48,727 bases of DNA from Candidatus Pseudobutyricicoccus lothianensis (GCA_904419295.1 CAJFRA010000015.1:1-48727); one strand, 5' to 3'. Counted from the stretch's first letter, positions 9,290-16,949 are shown. Program-made: numbers and translations. The notes: generated by a model from the letters alone, not told the origin.

Positions 9290-10570
9290 ATGGATCTGAC
9301 AAAAGCCACGAAGGCTGAGCTGGAAGCCCAGTTGAGCGAGCTGAACGCCCGCTACGAAGGGTACAAAGCCCAGGGACTGAAGCTGAACATGGCCCGGGGC
9401 AAGCCTGGCGCCGACCAGCTGGATGCCTGCGAAGGCATGCTCACTGCGGTAAAGACCAGCGCCGACACGGTCTATGAAGGGCTGGATACCCGGAATTATG
9501 GCACGCTGGAAGGCATTCCTGCCTGCCGCAAGCTGTTCGCCGATCTGCTGCAAGTCCCTGTGGAACAGGTGCTGGCCGGCGGCAACTCCAGCCTGACATT
9601 TATGTACGACACCATGGACCGGCTGATGCTGTTCGGCGCTGCCGGTGTGGATGAACCCTGGGTCAAGCAGGACAAAGTGAAGTTTTTGTGCCCGGTGCCC
9701 GGCTATGACCGCCATTTCGCCGTTTGCCAGCAGTTTGGCATTGAGATGATCAACGTGCCCATGGATGAAAACGGCCCGGATATGGACCTGGTGGAGCGCC
9801 TGGTGGCAGAGGACGCCGCCATCAAAGGCATCTGGTGCGTGCCCAAATTCTCCAACCCCACCGGTGTAGTCTACAGCGATGAAGTGGTCCGCCGCTTTGC
9901 CAACCTGAAGCCGGCAGCCAAGGATTTCCGCATTTTCTGGGACAACGCCTACATCATCCACGGCATCACCGATGAGACCATCGAGATCCCCAACATCATC
10001 GAAGAGTGCGCCAAGGCCGGCAACCCCGACATGGTCTTTGAGTTCTGCTCCACCTCCAAGGTCTCCTTCCCCGGCGCAGGCGTGTGCGCCTTTGCCGCCA
10101 GCCCGGCCAACGTGGCATGGCAGCTCAAATACATGAACGCCCAGCAGATCGGGCCGGACAAGATCAACCAGCTGCGCCATGTGCTGTTCTTCAAAGACTT
10201 GGCCGGGCTAAAAGCACATATGGAGATCCACAAAAAGCTGCTCAAGCCCAAGTTCGACGCTGTGATAGACACTCTGGAGCAAAACCTGGCCGGCACAGGC
10301 GCAGGCAGCTGGAGCGCGCCCAAGGGCGGCTATTTCATCAGCTTTGACGCCATGGAAGGCTGTGCCAAGCGGATCCAGCAGCTGTGCAAAGAAGCGGGTA
10401 TCGTGATGACAGGCGCCGGGGCCACATATCCCTATGGCAAAGACCCCAAAGACAGCAACCTGCGCATCGCCCCCTCCTTCCCGCCCATCGAAGAGCTGAA
10501 ACTGGCTATGGAAGTGTTCTGTGTCTGTGCCCTCAAGGCCAGCTGCGAAAAACTGTTGGAAAACAAATAG
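9290..10570 (+). CDS. Class I/II PLP-dependent aminotransferase of the Aminotran_MocR type
   Basis: 426 residues. It resembles the group annotated as type Ic aspartate aminotransferase: KLNMARGKPGADQLD near the N terminus, LAGGNSSLTFMYDT for cofactor binding, WCVPKFSNPTGVVYS, FWDNAYIIHG (PLP-binding Asp and Tyr), and FCSTSKVSFPGAG with the Schiff-base lysine. Probably transaminates aspartate or another acidic amino acid with 2-oxoglutarate; the substrate is an inference. The ATG at 9290 follows TGGAGG. It ends the asnS-coaW unit with a strong terminator. Confidence 0.87.
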   Translation: MDLTKATKAELEAQLSELNARYEGYKAQGLKLNMARGKPGADQLDACEGMLTAVKTSADTVYEGLDTRNYGTLEGIPACRKLFADLLQVPVEQVLAGGNSSLTFMYDTMDRLMLFGAAGVDEPWVKQDKVKFLCPVPGYDRHFAVCQQFGIEMINVPMDENGPDMDLVERLVAEDAAIKGIWCVPKFSNPTGVVYSDEVVRRFANLKPAAKDFRIFWDNAYIIHGITDETIEIPNIIEECAKAGNPDMVFEFCSTSKVSFPGAGVCAFAASPANVAWQLKYMNAQQIGPDKINQLRHVLFFKDLAGLKAHMEIHKKLLKPKFDAVIDTLEQNLAGTGAGSWSAPKGGYFISFDAMEGCAKRIQQLCKEAGIVMTGAGATYPYGKDPKDSNLRIAPSFPPIEELKLAMEVFCVCALKASCEKLLENK

Positions 10571-10582
10571 ATCTCTTATTTC

Positions 10583-10616
10583 GGCAAAGGGCGCCCCAAG
10601 GCGCCCTTTGTTTTTG
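10583..10616 (+). terminator. Terminator of the asnS-coaW-aminotransferase unit
   Basis: Perfect stem CAAAGGGCGCC / GGCGCCCTTTG (10585-10610) followed by TTTTT. Confidence 0.92.
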
Positions 10617-10636
10617 GCCGCCGCCGGCTTTTTTGG

Positions 10637-10665
10637 TTGACTGCCCCTGCCCCTTGGAGTATAAT
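10637..10665 (+). promoter_or_regulatory. Sigma-A promoter of the secDF operon
   Basis: TTGACT (10637-10642), 17-base spacer, perfect TATAAT (10660-10665). Transcription would begin near 10672, leaving a leader of about 200 bases before secD. Confidence 0.85.
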
Positions 10666-10671
10666 ATTCGT

Positions 10672-10872
10672 CGTGCCTGACGGGAGAGGCAGAGAAAAGA
10701 AGGCGAACTTTTCACCCGGAAGGCAAATGGGACGGGCCTGCCCGGCCCTTAAACCATGCAAACAAAAGGCCGCTTCTGTGGTCTTCTGCGGCGTTTTGCA
10801 CCACAGATTTGGAGACAGCGCCGGCTTGTCTCCAAATTGTTTGCACAACAAAAAGGAGGAGACGACAGGAGA
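10672..10872 (+). promoter_or_regulatory. Structured 5' leader of secDF
   Basis: The leader holds at least three stem-loops: GAAAAG/CTTTTC (about 10695-10715); CAAAAGGCCGC/GCGGCGTTTTG with one mismatch (10763-10773 and 10788-10798); and the perfect 11-bp ATTTGGAGACA/TGTCTCCAAAT (10807-10817 and 10827-10837). The last ends about 16 bases before the AAGGAGG ribosome site. From ATG 10756 the secD frame is open without a stop, giving a possible 39-residue basic N-terminal extension. No known riboswitch class recognised. Confidence 0.5.
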
Positions 10873-12180
10873 ATGAAAAAAAGCATTCTAAAATTCGTCT
10901 GCACGCTGCTTGTGATCGCCCTTTTGGGCTTCACGCTGCTGCACGGCGTTGATTTGGGGTTCGCCCAGATCCCCAGCATCACCAACACCGAAGACGGCAT
11001 CCGGCTGGGCCTGGATCTGGTCGGCGGTTCTATCATCACCTACCAGGCAGACATCGAAGGGGAGATGGCCCCGGAGGAACTGAGCCAGAACATGGATATC
11101 GTAGTGGACATGCTCCGCCAGCGCCTGGATTTCCAGGGCCTGTTTGAAGCCAATGTCTACCAAGTGGGGGAAGACCAGGTGACGGTGGAGATCCCCTCGG
11201 TGAGTGACCCGGAAGAGGCGGTCCAGACCCTGGGTTCCACTGCCCAGCTCCAGTTCTTGGACGATGACGGCAATGTGATCTTGGAGGGCAACGAAGTGGA
11301 GAGCGCCACGGCCGAATACCAGCCTATCGACAGCACCGGCATCCGCTACAACATCGTAGTGCTCCAGCTGACCGACGAGGGCGCGGAGAAATTTGCCGAG
11401 GCCACCAAGAAAGCCGCCCAATCCACCGATGGGAAAAACCACATCAACATCACCATGGACGGCCAGACCATCAGCGCGCCGCAGGTCGGCAGCCAATATG
11501 CCGAAACCGGCATCACAGGCGGCGAAGTGATCATCAGCGGCGATTTCACCGCGGAAAGCGCCGGCCAGCTGGCCAACAACATCGCCATCGGCCAGCTGCC
11601 CTTCAGCCTCAAGCAAGTGGAGATGCGCAGCGTAGGCGCCCAATTGGGCATGGATGCGCTGACCAGCAGCATCCATGCGGGTGTGATCGGCGTTATTTTG
11701 GTCATGGTGTTTATGATCTTAGTCTACCGATTGCCCGGCGTGGTCTCTTGCATCGCCCTGCTGCTCTACTGCATCTTGGAAGGCCTCGTGCTGGTGATCT
11801 TCCGGGTGAACCTGTCCCTGCCCAGCATTGCAGGTATCATCCTTTCCATCGGCATGGCCGTGGATGCCAACGTGGTCATCTTCGAACGGGTGAAAGAAGA
11901 GCTGCGGGCAGGCAAGACCATCAAATCGGCCATCGATTCCGGTTTCCACCGGGCATTTGCCGCTATTTTGGATAGCAACATCACCACATTTATCGCCGCT
12001 GTGGTCCTGTATTTCTTTGGAAAAGGCACTATTACAGGGTTTGCCATCACCTTGGGGCTTGGCATCCTGCTTTCCATGTTTACGGCCTTGACTATCACCC
12101 GCACCTTGCTCAATAGCCTGGTGGGCATGAAGATCACCAATATCAAGCTGTATGGCGCCAGAGAAAGGAGCGATGCGTAA
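10873..12180 (+). CDS. secD: Protein translocase subunit SecD
   Basis: 435 residues, the short Gram-positive-type SecD. An N-terminal membrane helix (about 7-25) is followed by GIRLGLDLVGGS, the conserved D1 motif, a large extracytoplasmic domain, and a C-terminal six-helix RND-like bundle (SIHAGVIGVILVMVFMILVY, IAGIILSIGMAVDANVVIFERVKEE). It uses proton motive force to complete protein export with SecYEG. Start at 10873, with AAGGAGG upstream. Its stop overlaps the secF start as TAATG, showing coupled translation. Confidence 0.95.
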   Translation: MKKSILKFVCTLLVIALLGFTLLHGVDLGFAQIPSITNTEDGIRLGLDLVGGSIITYQADIEGEMAPEELSQNMDIVVDMLRQRLDFQGLFEANVYQVGEDQVTVEIPSVSDPEEAVQTLGSTAQLQFLDDDGNVILEGNEVESATAEYQPIDSTGIRYNIVVLQLTDEGAEKFAEATKKAAQSTDGKNHINITMDGQTISAPQVGSQYAETGITGGEVIISGDFTAESAGQLANNIAIGQLPFSLKQVEMRSVGAQLGMDALTSSIHAGVIGVILVMVFMILVYRLPGVVSCIALLLYCILEGLVLVIFRVNLSLPSIAGIILSIGMAVDANVVIFERVKEELRAGKTIKSAIDSGFHRAFAAILDSNITTFIAAVVLYFFGKGTITGFAITLGLGILLSMFTALTITRTLLNSLVGMKITNIKLYGARERSDA

Positions 12181-13094
12181 TGAAGAATTTCAGTGTGACA
12201 AAGAATTTCAAATATTTCGCCATCGTTTCCGTTCTGCTGGTGGCTGTGGGGTTGTTCGCCCTGCTGGCGGCGCCCTTTGGGCTGAACTTGTTTAATATGG
12301 ATATTGACTTTACCGGCGGCACCACCTTTACCTATGATATGGGCCAGCAGGTGACGGGCGACACCGTGCAGCAGATCCAGCAGGCAGTGGGCGACATCGT
12401 GGGCGCTACACCTTCGGTCGTCACCACAGGCGATGGCACCCAGGTGATGATCAAGACCCATGACCTGGATTCCGAGACCCGCGACGTGCTGCACCAAGCG
12501 ATGGTGGATACCTTTGGCCTGGAGGACAGCGCCCGGCAGGATGTGCAGAATGTGAGCCCTTCGGTGGGCAAGGACATGCAGGCCGCCGCAGTGAAGGCTT
12601 GCCTGGTGGCCGCTGTGCTCATGCTGCTGTATATCACCATCCGGTTTGATTTCAAATCCGGTTTTTCTGCCGTGATCTGCCTGATCCACGACATTTTAGT
12701 GATGATCAGCGCCTATGTGATCTTCCAGCTGCCGCTGAACATGAACTTTATCGCAGCAGCCCTGACCATCTTCGGCTATTCCATCAACGCGACCATCATC
12801 ACCTTTGACCGTATCCGTGAAAACCAGCGCCTTTCCCGCCGGGAAAGCTATGATGAAGTGGTGGACAAGAGCGTGCGCCAAAGCATGACCCGCAACATCA
12901 ATACCACGCTGACCACGCTGTTTACCATTGTGATGATCATCATCTTGGGCGTGCCTTCGCTGCGCAACTTTGCCATTCCCATCACCATCGGCATCGTCAG
13001 CGGCGCCTATTCCTCGATCTTCATTGCCGCACCGCTGTGGGCCAAGATGAAGAACAGCGAAAAAAAGAAAAAAACCATGCCCAATAAGGGATGA
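12180..13094 (+). CDS. secF: Protein translocase subunit SecF
   Basis: 304 residues. An N-terminal helix is followed by the signature NMDIDFTGGTTFTYDM, a short extracytoplasmic domain, and helices with AALTIFGYSINATIITFDRIREN, matching SecF motifs. It forms the SecDF complex with the product of the preceding gene, whose stop codon overlaps this ATG by one base. Downstream is a strong terminator, so secDF is a two-gene operon. Confidence 0.95.
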   Translation: MKNFSVTKNFKYFAIVSVLLVAVGLFALLAAPFGLNLFNMDIDFTGGTTFTYDMGQQVTGDTVQQIQQAVGDIVGATPSVVTTGDGTQVMIKTHDLDSETRDVLHQAMVDTFGLEDSARQDVQNVSPSVGKDMQAAAVKACLVAAVLMLLYITIRFDFKSGFSAVICLIHDILVMISAYVIFQLPLNMNFIAAALTIFGYSINATIITFDRIRENQRLSRRESYDEVVDKSVRQSMTRNINTTLTTLFTIVMIIILGVPSLRNFAIPITIGIVSGAYSSIFIAAPLWAKMKNSEKKKKTMPNKG

Positions 13095-13105
13095 CTCTGC
13101 ACCGG

Positions 13106-13141
13106 CCGGGCGCGATTCGACGGAATCACGCCCGGTTTTTT
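13106..13141 (+). terminator. Terminator of secDF
   Basis: Stem CCGGGCG-GATTC / GAATC-CGCCCGG with one internal mismatch, followed by a run of T (13135-13141). Confidence 0.9.
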
Positions 13142-13212
13142 CGATTATTTTGCCTGAATAATCGTATATTGTCGAAAATAATCAGGAAAATATCCTTTAT
13201 TTTGTCGAAAAT
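13142..13212. promoter_or_regulatory. Two Spo0A-type boxes and an inverted repeat in the secF-nrdR gap
   Basis: Two identical TTGTCGAAAAT sequences at 13169-13179 and 13202-13212, on the same strand and 33 bp (about three helical turns) apart. Each contains the core TGTCGAA, the consensus 0A box for the sporulation regulator Spo0A. Just upstream is the inverted repeat CGATTATT/AATAATCG (13142-13164). The gap 13095-13405 holds the secDF terminator, these boxes and the nrdR promoter, and no gene. Confidence 0.55.
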
Positions 13213-13281
13213 CTGTGGCACAATGTGGATGTAGCCAAAAGCCTGCTCCAGCCGCCGGGCGGCGGAACCGAGGGACTGCGG

Positions 13282-13310
13282 TTGCCCAACCCCTGTGGGT
13301 GTGATACAAT
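13282..13310 (+). promoter_or_regulatory. Promoter of nrdR
   Basis: TTGCCC (13282-13287), 17-base spacer, TACAAT (13305-13310). A GC-rich dyad (CCGCCGGGCGG, near 13253) lies about 20 bases upstream. Confidence 0.65.
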
Positions 13311-13405
13311 AGCAGCACAAACGCAGCCGCCGCAGCCGGCCGCATCGGTTTGGCCAAGTCTGGCGGTTTTGCAGCCCGCACACCCCAAATGGGAGGAAGT
13401 CGAAG

Positions 13406-13861
13406 ATGAAATGTCCATATTGCGGTTATTTGGAAAGCAAAGTGGTGGATTCCCGCCCCACAGATGAAGGCAGCTGCATCCGCCGGCGGCGGGAGTGCCT
13501 TTCCTGCGGCAGGCGGTTCACCACCTATGAGACAGTGGAAAGCGTGCCTTTGGTGGTCATCAAGAAAGATGGTTCCCGCCAGGCCTTCAATCGCAATAAA
13601 ATGCTCAGCGGCTTGGTGAAAGCCTGTGAGAAGCGGCCGGTGGCCCTTTCCCAGCTGGAAGACGCCTGCTCGGAAATTGAAGCGCAGCTGTCCAACTCCC
13701 TGGAACGGGAGATCCAATCGGCCCAGATCGGCGAACTGGTGATGGAGCACCTGAAAAAGATCGACGAAGTGGCCTATGTCCGCTTTGCTTCGGTGTACCG
13801 CCAATTCAAAGACATCGGCACCTTTATGGAAGAACTGAGCAAATTGATCGCCAACCAATGA
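13406..13861 (+). CDS. nrdR: Transcriptional repressor NrdR
   Basis: 151 residues. A zinc ribbon (CPYC at 3-6, CLSCGRRF at 31 onwards) is followed by an ATP-cone domain ([21 protein letters not shown], near 52-140). NrdR senses ATP/dATP and represses ribonucleotide reductase genes at NrdR boxes. None of the nrd genes are in this window. The sequence and length match the family throughout. Two Spo0A-type boxes lie between its promoter and secF. Confidence 0.97.
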   Translation: MKCPYCGYLESKVVDSRPTDEGSCIRRRRECLSCGRRFTTYETVESVPLVVIKKDGSRQAFNRNKMLSGLVKACEKRPVALSQLEDACSEIEAQLSNSLEREIQSAQIGELVMEHLKKIDEVAYVRFASVYRQFKDIGTFMEELSKLIANQ

Positions 13862-13866
13862 CCCCT

Positions 13867-13910
13867 AGAAAAACGCCGCCCGGCAGCCGAAAGCCCAGGG
13901 CGGCGTTTGT
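13867..13910. terminator. Bidirectional terminator between nrdR and the DUF4363 gene
   Basis: AAACGCCGCCC (13871-13881) pairs with GGGCGGCGTTT (13898-13908); A-rich on the left and T-rich on the right, so it can stop transcripts from both convergent genes. Confidence 0.8.
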
Positions 13911-13915
13911 TCTGT

Positions 13916-14278
13916 CTACAAAATGTTGGCCAGGCTGGCATCATCCCGGGTGGAAAGATCGGTCAACAGATAGCGGAGCATGGCTGCCTGGCCGGCATAG
14001 TCTTCGGCCTGGCCCAGTGCCTGAGAGGAAAGGCAATTTTGAAACTCCTGTTCGATCCCTTCCACCAGGGTGTGTACATAAAATGTGGAGAACAGCGTGG
14101 AGCGCCGCTGAAACTGCCGGTGGGCCTGGTCCAGCGCAGCTTCGGCTTGCGGATCAGACAAAGACACGGGGATCTGCTCTGCGATGGTCAAAGCTTGTTC
14201 CGAGGTGTAATGGTGCATGGTATAACCAGCTGCCAGCATGCCGGCCAGCAGGAAGACCGCCAAATAGGTGCGCCACAT
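13916..14278 (-). CDS. DUF4363 family membrane-anchored protein
   Basis: 120 residues. One N-terminal membrane helix (YLAVFLLAGMLAAGYTMHH) precedes a mostly helical extracytoplasmic part with RRSTLFSTFYVHTLVEGIEQ. This matches DUF4363 proteins, which are commonly encoded directly after DUF421 proteins in Clostridia. The function is unknown. The ATG at 14278 follows GGAAGGAG and lies two bases after the stop of the upstream DUF421 gene, so the two are translationally coupled. Confidence 0.78.
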   Translation of the reverse strand: MWRTYLAVFLLAGMLAAGYTMHHYTSEQALTIAEQIPVSLSDPQAEAALDQAHRQFQRRSTLFSTFYVHTLVEGIEQEFQNCLSSQALGQAEDYAGQAAMLRYLLTDLSTRDDASLANIL

Positions 14279-14280
14279 AT

Positions 14281-14967
14281 TCACTGCTCCTTCCGGTAAA
14301 AAATGATGTCCCCCGCCCGGTTGGCACACAGCAAGAACACCTCACGCAGGGAAGCCACCTGGTTGTGCTGCAGCGTCTGCTGGAGCCATTGCTGGTCGTG
14401 GCCGGTGCGCTGCAGATTTTGAGGGAACAGGGAGCCATCGGAGATCAAAAGTTCCATCGGGTCCCGCACAGGCGGCTGGATGGAGAGGACTTCCGGCGTG
14501 GCGGGTTCGGCTTCGGGAGAGAGCAGAAAACTGATCTGCCCATTGGTCTCCACCTGGGCAAACTCCACTTTCCGCAAGTCGAAGATCTGGCTGAGCCGCA
14601 GGGTCTCGAACACGTCGTCCAGGGTCATGCGCACTTTGCGCAGGGCCGTCTGGTCGATCACCCCATTGCAGATGATGGGCACCGGTGTGCCGCTGAGCAA
14701 TTTGCGCAGCTTGATGCTGTGCATGGAGAGCACAGAGAGAAAGATCTCTGCGCAGATCAGCGTGACAATGGGCACGATGCCGTGCAGCAGAGGGATATTC
14801 AGATCTTGCATGGGCACAGAAGCCACTGCTGAGATCAGGATGGTGATGACGAATTCCGTGGCCTGCATCTCAGCGACCTGGCGCTTTCCCATCAGCCGGA
14901 AGGCCACGATGATAAAAAGATAGAGAAGGATGGTGCGGAAAAATGGTACTAGCATGAAAGGAATCAC
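14281..14967 (-). CDS. DUF421 (YetF-type) membrane protein
   Basis: 228 residues. The N-terminal membrane helices include LLYLFIIVAFRLMGKRQVAEM, the family signature, then EFVITILISAVASVPM and LLHGIVPIVTLICAEIFLS. A cytoplasmic domain contains the conserved PVPIICNGVIDQTALRK and LRLSQIFDLRKVEFA segments. YetF proteins affect spore and envelope properties in Bacillus by an unclear mechanism. Start could be GTG 14967 or ATG 14955; neither has a strong ribosome site. First gene of a two-gene operon. Confidence 0.82.
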   Translation of the reverse strand: MIPFMLVPFFRTILLYLFIIVAFRLMGKRQVAEMQATEFVITILISAVASVPMQDLNIPLLHGIVPIVTLICAEIFLSVLSMHSIKLRKLLSGTPVPIICNGVIDQTALRKVRMTLDDVFETLRLSQIFDLRKVEFAQVETNGQISFLLSPEAEPATPEVLSIQPPVRDPMELLISDGSLFPQNLQRTGHDQQWLQQTLQHNQVASLREVFLLCANRAGDIIFYRKEQ

Positions 14968-15036
14968 CCGGTCTCAGTGTGTGCCAAAGAGCTGGAAATA
15001 TACGGCACAGGGGAATGGATCTCGAGCGGGCGAGTG

Positions 15037-15117
15037 ATTATATCATGGGCTATATAATACCGGTTACACATAATCTGGTAAAATTGGCAGCAGAATATAT
15101 AATAGGATATATATTCT
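15037..15117. promoter_or_regulatory. Two dyad operators upstream of the XRE regulator gene
   Basis: ATTATAT-n8-ATATAAT at 15037-15058 and AGAATATAT-n8-ATATATTCT at 15092-15117. Both have AT-rich arms with the same eight-base spacer and are separated by about 33 bp. They sit in the divergent gap between the DUF421 gene and the XRE gene, suggesting autoregulation and possibly control of both directions. Confidence 0.5.
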
Positions 15118-15153
15118 AAAAAGCTGTGAAATTGGCGAAAAGGAGTGAATGGA

Positions 15154-15450
15154 ATGAATCAAGCGCAGCAAGATGAGGTGCGCAGCAAGCTGGGGGTCAA
15201 CATCCGCAGAAGAAGAGAGGAATTGGGGCTGAGCCAAGAACAGCTGGCCAACCGGGCAGAGATGGGCGCGGCCCACCTGGGCAACATTGAGCGGGGCAGC
15301 AGCCGGAACAATCCCACGCTGAAAACACTGCACAAAATTGCATCCGCGCTGGAGACCACCTTGGAAAAGCTATTTGAAAACACCGGTGGCAACCCCAAGG
15401 ATTTTGACACAGAAGAAAAAGAACCTGCCTGGATGAAGGGCAGCCGGTAA
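15154..15450 (+). CDS. XRE/Cro-type helix-turn-helix regulator
   Basis: 98 residues. A HTH_3 domain occupies about 10-66: LGVNIRRRREELGLSQEQLA then AHLGNIERGSSRNNPTLKTL, followed by KIASALETTLEKLF. It binds DNA as a dimer. The short acidic C terminus lacks a ligand domain. The ATG at 15154 is chosen because AAAAGGAG lies eight bases upstream; GTG 15145 overlaps that site. Probably controls its own promoter through the twin dyads upstream. It is adjacent to tRNA-Pro and a recombinase remnant, so it could belong to an old mobile element. Confidence 0.85.
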   Translation: MNQAQQDEVRSKLGVNIRRRREELGLSQEQLANRAEMGAAHLGNIERGSSRNNPTLKTLHKIASALETTLEKLFENTGGNPKDFDTEEKEPAWMKGSR

Positions 15451-15499
15451 GCGCCCCGGCCGCACCCAAAAAGTTTTTTGAAAAAAGCGAAAAAAACTA

Positions 15500-15528
15500 T
15501 TGCATAAATCGTGCAAGTGTGGTAATAT
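15500..15528 (+). promoter_or_regulatory. Promoter of tRNA-Pro
   Basis: TTGCAT (15500-15505), 17-base spacer, TAATAT (15523-15528), starting transcription a few bases before the tRNA at 15542. Confidence 0.7.
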
Positions 15529-15541
15529 ACTTCTTGCACGG

Positions 15542-15618
15542 CCGGGTGTGGCGCAGTTTGGTAGCGCGCTTGAATGGGGTTCAAGAGGCCTCGAGTTCGA
15601 ATCTCGACACTCGGACCA
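15542..15618 (+). tRNA. tRNA-Pro (anticodon GGG)
   Basis: A full cloverleaf can be drawn: acceptor CCGGGTG/CACTCGG, D stem GCGC/GCGC, anticodon stem CTTGA/TCAAG around the loop ATGGGGT (GGG anticodon), T stem TCGAG/CTCGA with TTCGAAT, discriminator A and encoded CCA. 77 bases. Confidence 0.95.
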
Positions 15619-15630
15619 AAGTAAATCAGA

Positions 15631-15668
15631 AAAAAGCCTTGGGGCTGTAGGGCTCCAAGGCTTTTTTC
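15631..15668 (+). terminator. Terminator after tRNA-Pro
   Basis: AAAAAGCCTTGG pairs with CCAAGGCTTTTTT around a 12-base loop. Confidence 0.88.
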
Positions 15669-15721
15669 TGTTCTTTTGCCGCTGCCACAAACAAGGCAAA
15701 AAACAGGGGAAAAAGAAGCCG

Positions 15722-15741
15722 ATTGCTCACGTATTGCTCAC
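15722..15741. repeat. Short tandem direct repeat beside the recombinase remnant
   Basis: ATTGCTCAC occurs twice, at 15722-15730 and 15733-15741 (11-bp period), between tRNA-Pro and the recombinase remnant. It could be leftover arm-type integrase sites; this is inference. Confidence 0.4.
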
Positions 15742-15744
15742 ATG

Positions 15745-15915
15745 CTATAGAGCATCTGTGATGCGGCGCAGATCCTCCAGGGAAACGTCTTGATAATACC
15801 GCAGCATTTCATTGCTCGTGTGGCCGATCAGCTCCAATTTATCTTTGTCGGCGCCATCGACTCGCTTCATCAGCGTGGCGAATGTACGCCGGCAGCTATG
15901 GGGGTATAGTCTACT
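15745..15915 (-). pseudogene. C-terminal remnant of a tyrosine recombinase (integrase)
   Basis: About 56 residues encode the end of a phage-type integrase catalytic domain: YPHSCRRTFATLM (His and Arg of the active site), LELIGHTSNEMLRYYQDV (second His and the nucleophilic Tyr region), then LEDLRRITDAL and a stop. The frame upstream of 15915 is not integrase-like, and the core-binding domain and first Arg are missing. The gene therefore appears truncated. It lies 127 bases from tRNA-Pro and points toward it, as expected of an element integrated at the tRNA 3' end. Confidence 0.7.
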
Positions 15916-15949
15916 CCATCTTGCAAAATCAGAAAGACAATTAACATGA

Positions 15950-15988
15950 GGCTGGAACATCGTTATAGATGCTCCAGCCTTTTGTTTT
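15950..15988 (+). terminator. Terminator-like hairpin after the recombinase remnant
   Basis: AGGCTGGA-CATC pairs with GATG-TCCAGCCT (one mismatch) and is followed by TTTTGTTTTG. No intact gene lies directly upstream on the plus strand, so it may be a relic. Confidence 0.6.
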
Positions 15989-16045
15989 GTCACGATTTGT
16001 GTTTGCCTTGGCCTCTTTGTTGCCAAAACAGAATGAAAAGATATC

Positions 16046-16093
16046 GGAAAAAGGCCGCAGGCTGCTGTTGTGCAGTTTGCGGCCTTTTTGATT
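16046..16093. terminator. Terminator-like inverted repeat
   Basis: AAAAAGGCCGCA and TGCGGCCTTTTT flank an 18-base loop; A-rich left and T-rich right, so potentially bidirectional. Together with the hairpin at 15950 it insulates the following cluster. I see no gene in 15916-16157. Confidence 0.6.
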
Positions 16094-16157
16094 GGCATGT
16101 CTTTTTCAATGGCCGGGCGAGGTGCCAAGGCATCGGTCTTTCGTTTGAACGATAGGT

Positions 16158-16211
16158 TTGAAGCTGAGCAACCAAACGATACTTCTGCTTTGGGGCCCGG
16201 GGATTTATAAT
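16158..16211 (+). promoter_or_regulatory. Shared promoter element, copy A (upstream of the DUF4405 gene)
   Basis: TTGA at 16158, AAC at 16170, GAT just before ACTTCTG at 16181-16187, then exactly 18 bases and TATAAT at 16206-16211. The same 54-bp layout occurs at 22011 and 23126. The -35 position lacks TTGACA, so an activator probably helps. Confidence 0.65.
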
Positions 16212-16247
16212 CAAGACAAAGAAGGAAGACCGAAAGGAGGCGCTTTC

Positions 16248-16949
16248 ATGCCGGGAAAAAGAACGGCCAGAGTAGTGGTGGATCTTGGAATGACAGTGCT
16301 CTTGCTTTTGCTGATGGCGTATTCCCTCATTGGAGAAGAGGCCCATGAATGGCTGGGAGCGGCGATGTTGCTGCTGTTTGTGCTGCACCATATCTGGAAC
16401 TTTACCTGGTGCCGAAACCTGGCAAAAGGCCGTTATACCCCATTCCGGGTGGTGCAAACTGTGGTGGCCGGCCTGCTTTTGGTGACGATGGTAGGGTCGA
16501 TGGCCAGCGGTATTGTCCTCTCCCGCTATGCATTTGGTTTTCTGCCGCCCCATGGCGGGCAGGCGCTGGCCAGGGCCATCCACCTGCCCTGTGCCTATTG
16601 GGGTTTTGTGCTAATGAGCCTGCACCTGGGGCTCCACTGGAATATGGTGCTGGGGATGATGCGCCAGAGGATGGGACGCAAGCCCGGTAGGGCCTGGACA
16701 TGGGTGCTCCGCCTGTTGGCAATGGCCGTCGCCCTCTATGGGGCCGCCTGCTTCTGCCACAACGATATCGCATCTTATTTGTTGATGCGGACTCATTTTG
16801 TATTTTACGATTTTGGCCAGCCTTTGGCTCTGTTTTTCGCCGAATATCTGGCCATAATGGGCCTTTTTGTGTGTATCGCTTATTACCTGGGTAAGGCCTG
16901 TATCCAAAGCCGCAACCGGGCAAAAGAGAAAAAGGAGGGGAACTCGTGA
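16248..16949 (+). CDS. DUF4405 multi-helix membrane protein, cytochrome b-like
   Basis: 233 residues with about six hydrophobic segments. Histidines sit in the membrane in pairs typical of heme-binding helices: VLHHIWNFTW (near 45) and AIHLPCAYWGF then SLHLGLHWNMVLG (near 112-135). This matches DUF4405 / cytochrome b561-type proteins, which are thought to bind heme and pass electrons across the membrane. Heme binding is inferred. The ATG at 16248 follows AAAGGAGG. It is translationally coupled (GTGA overlap) to the next lipoprotein gene. Confidence 0.75.
   Translation: MPGKRTARVVVDLGMTVLLLLLMAYSLIGEEAHEWLGAAMLLLFVLHHIWNFTWCRNLAKGRYTPFRVVQTVVAGLLLVTMVGSMASGIVLSRYAFGFLPPHGGQALARAIHLPCAYWGFVLMSLHLGLHWNMVLGMMRQRMGRKPGRAWTWVLRLLAMAVALYGAACFCHNDIASYLLMRTHFVFYDFGQPLALFFAEYLAIMGLFVCIAYYLGKACIQSRNRAKEKKEGNS

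Noticed and set aside
10680..10760. Glycine- or ZTP-riboswitch-like pieces (GGAGAGGC, GGAAGGCAAA)
   Set aside because: Only fragments resemble the consensus; conserved cores and their order are missing, so I call it an unclassified leader.
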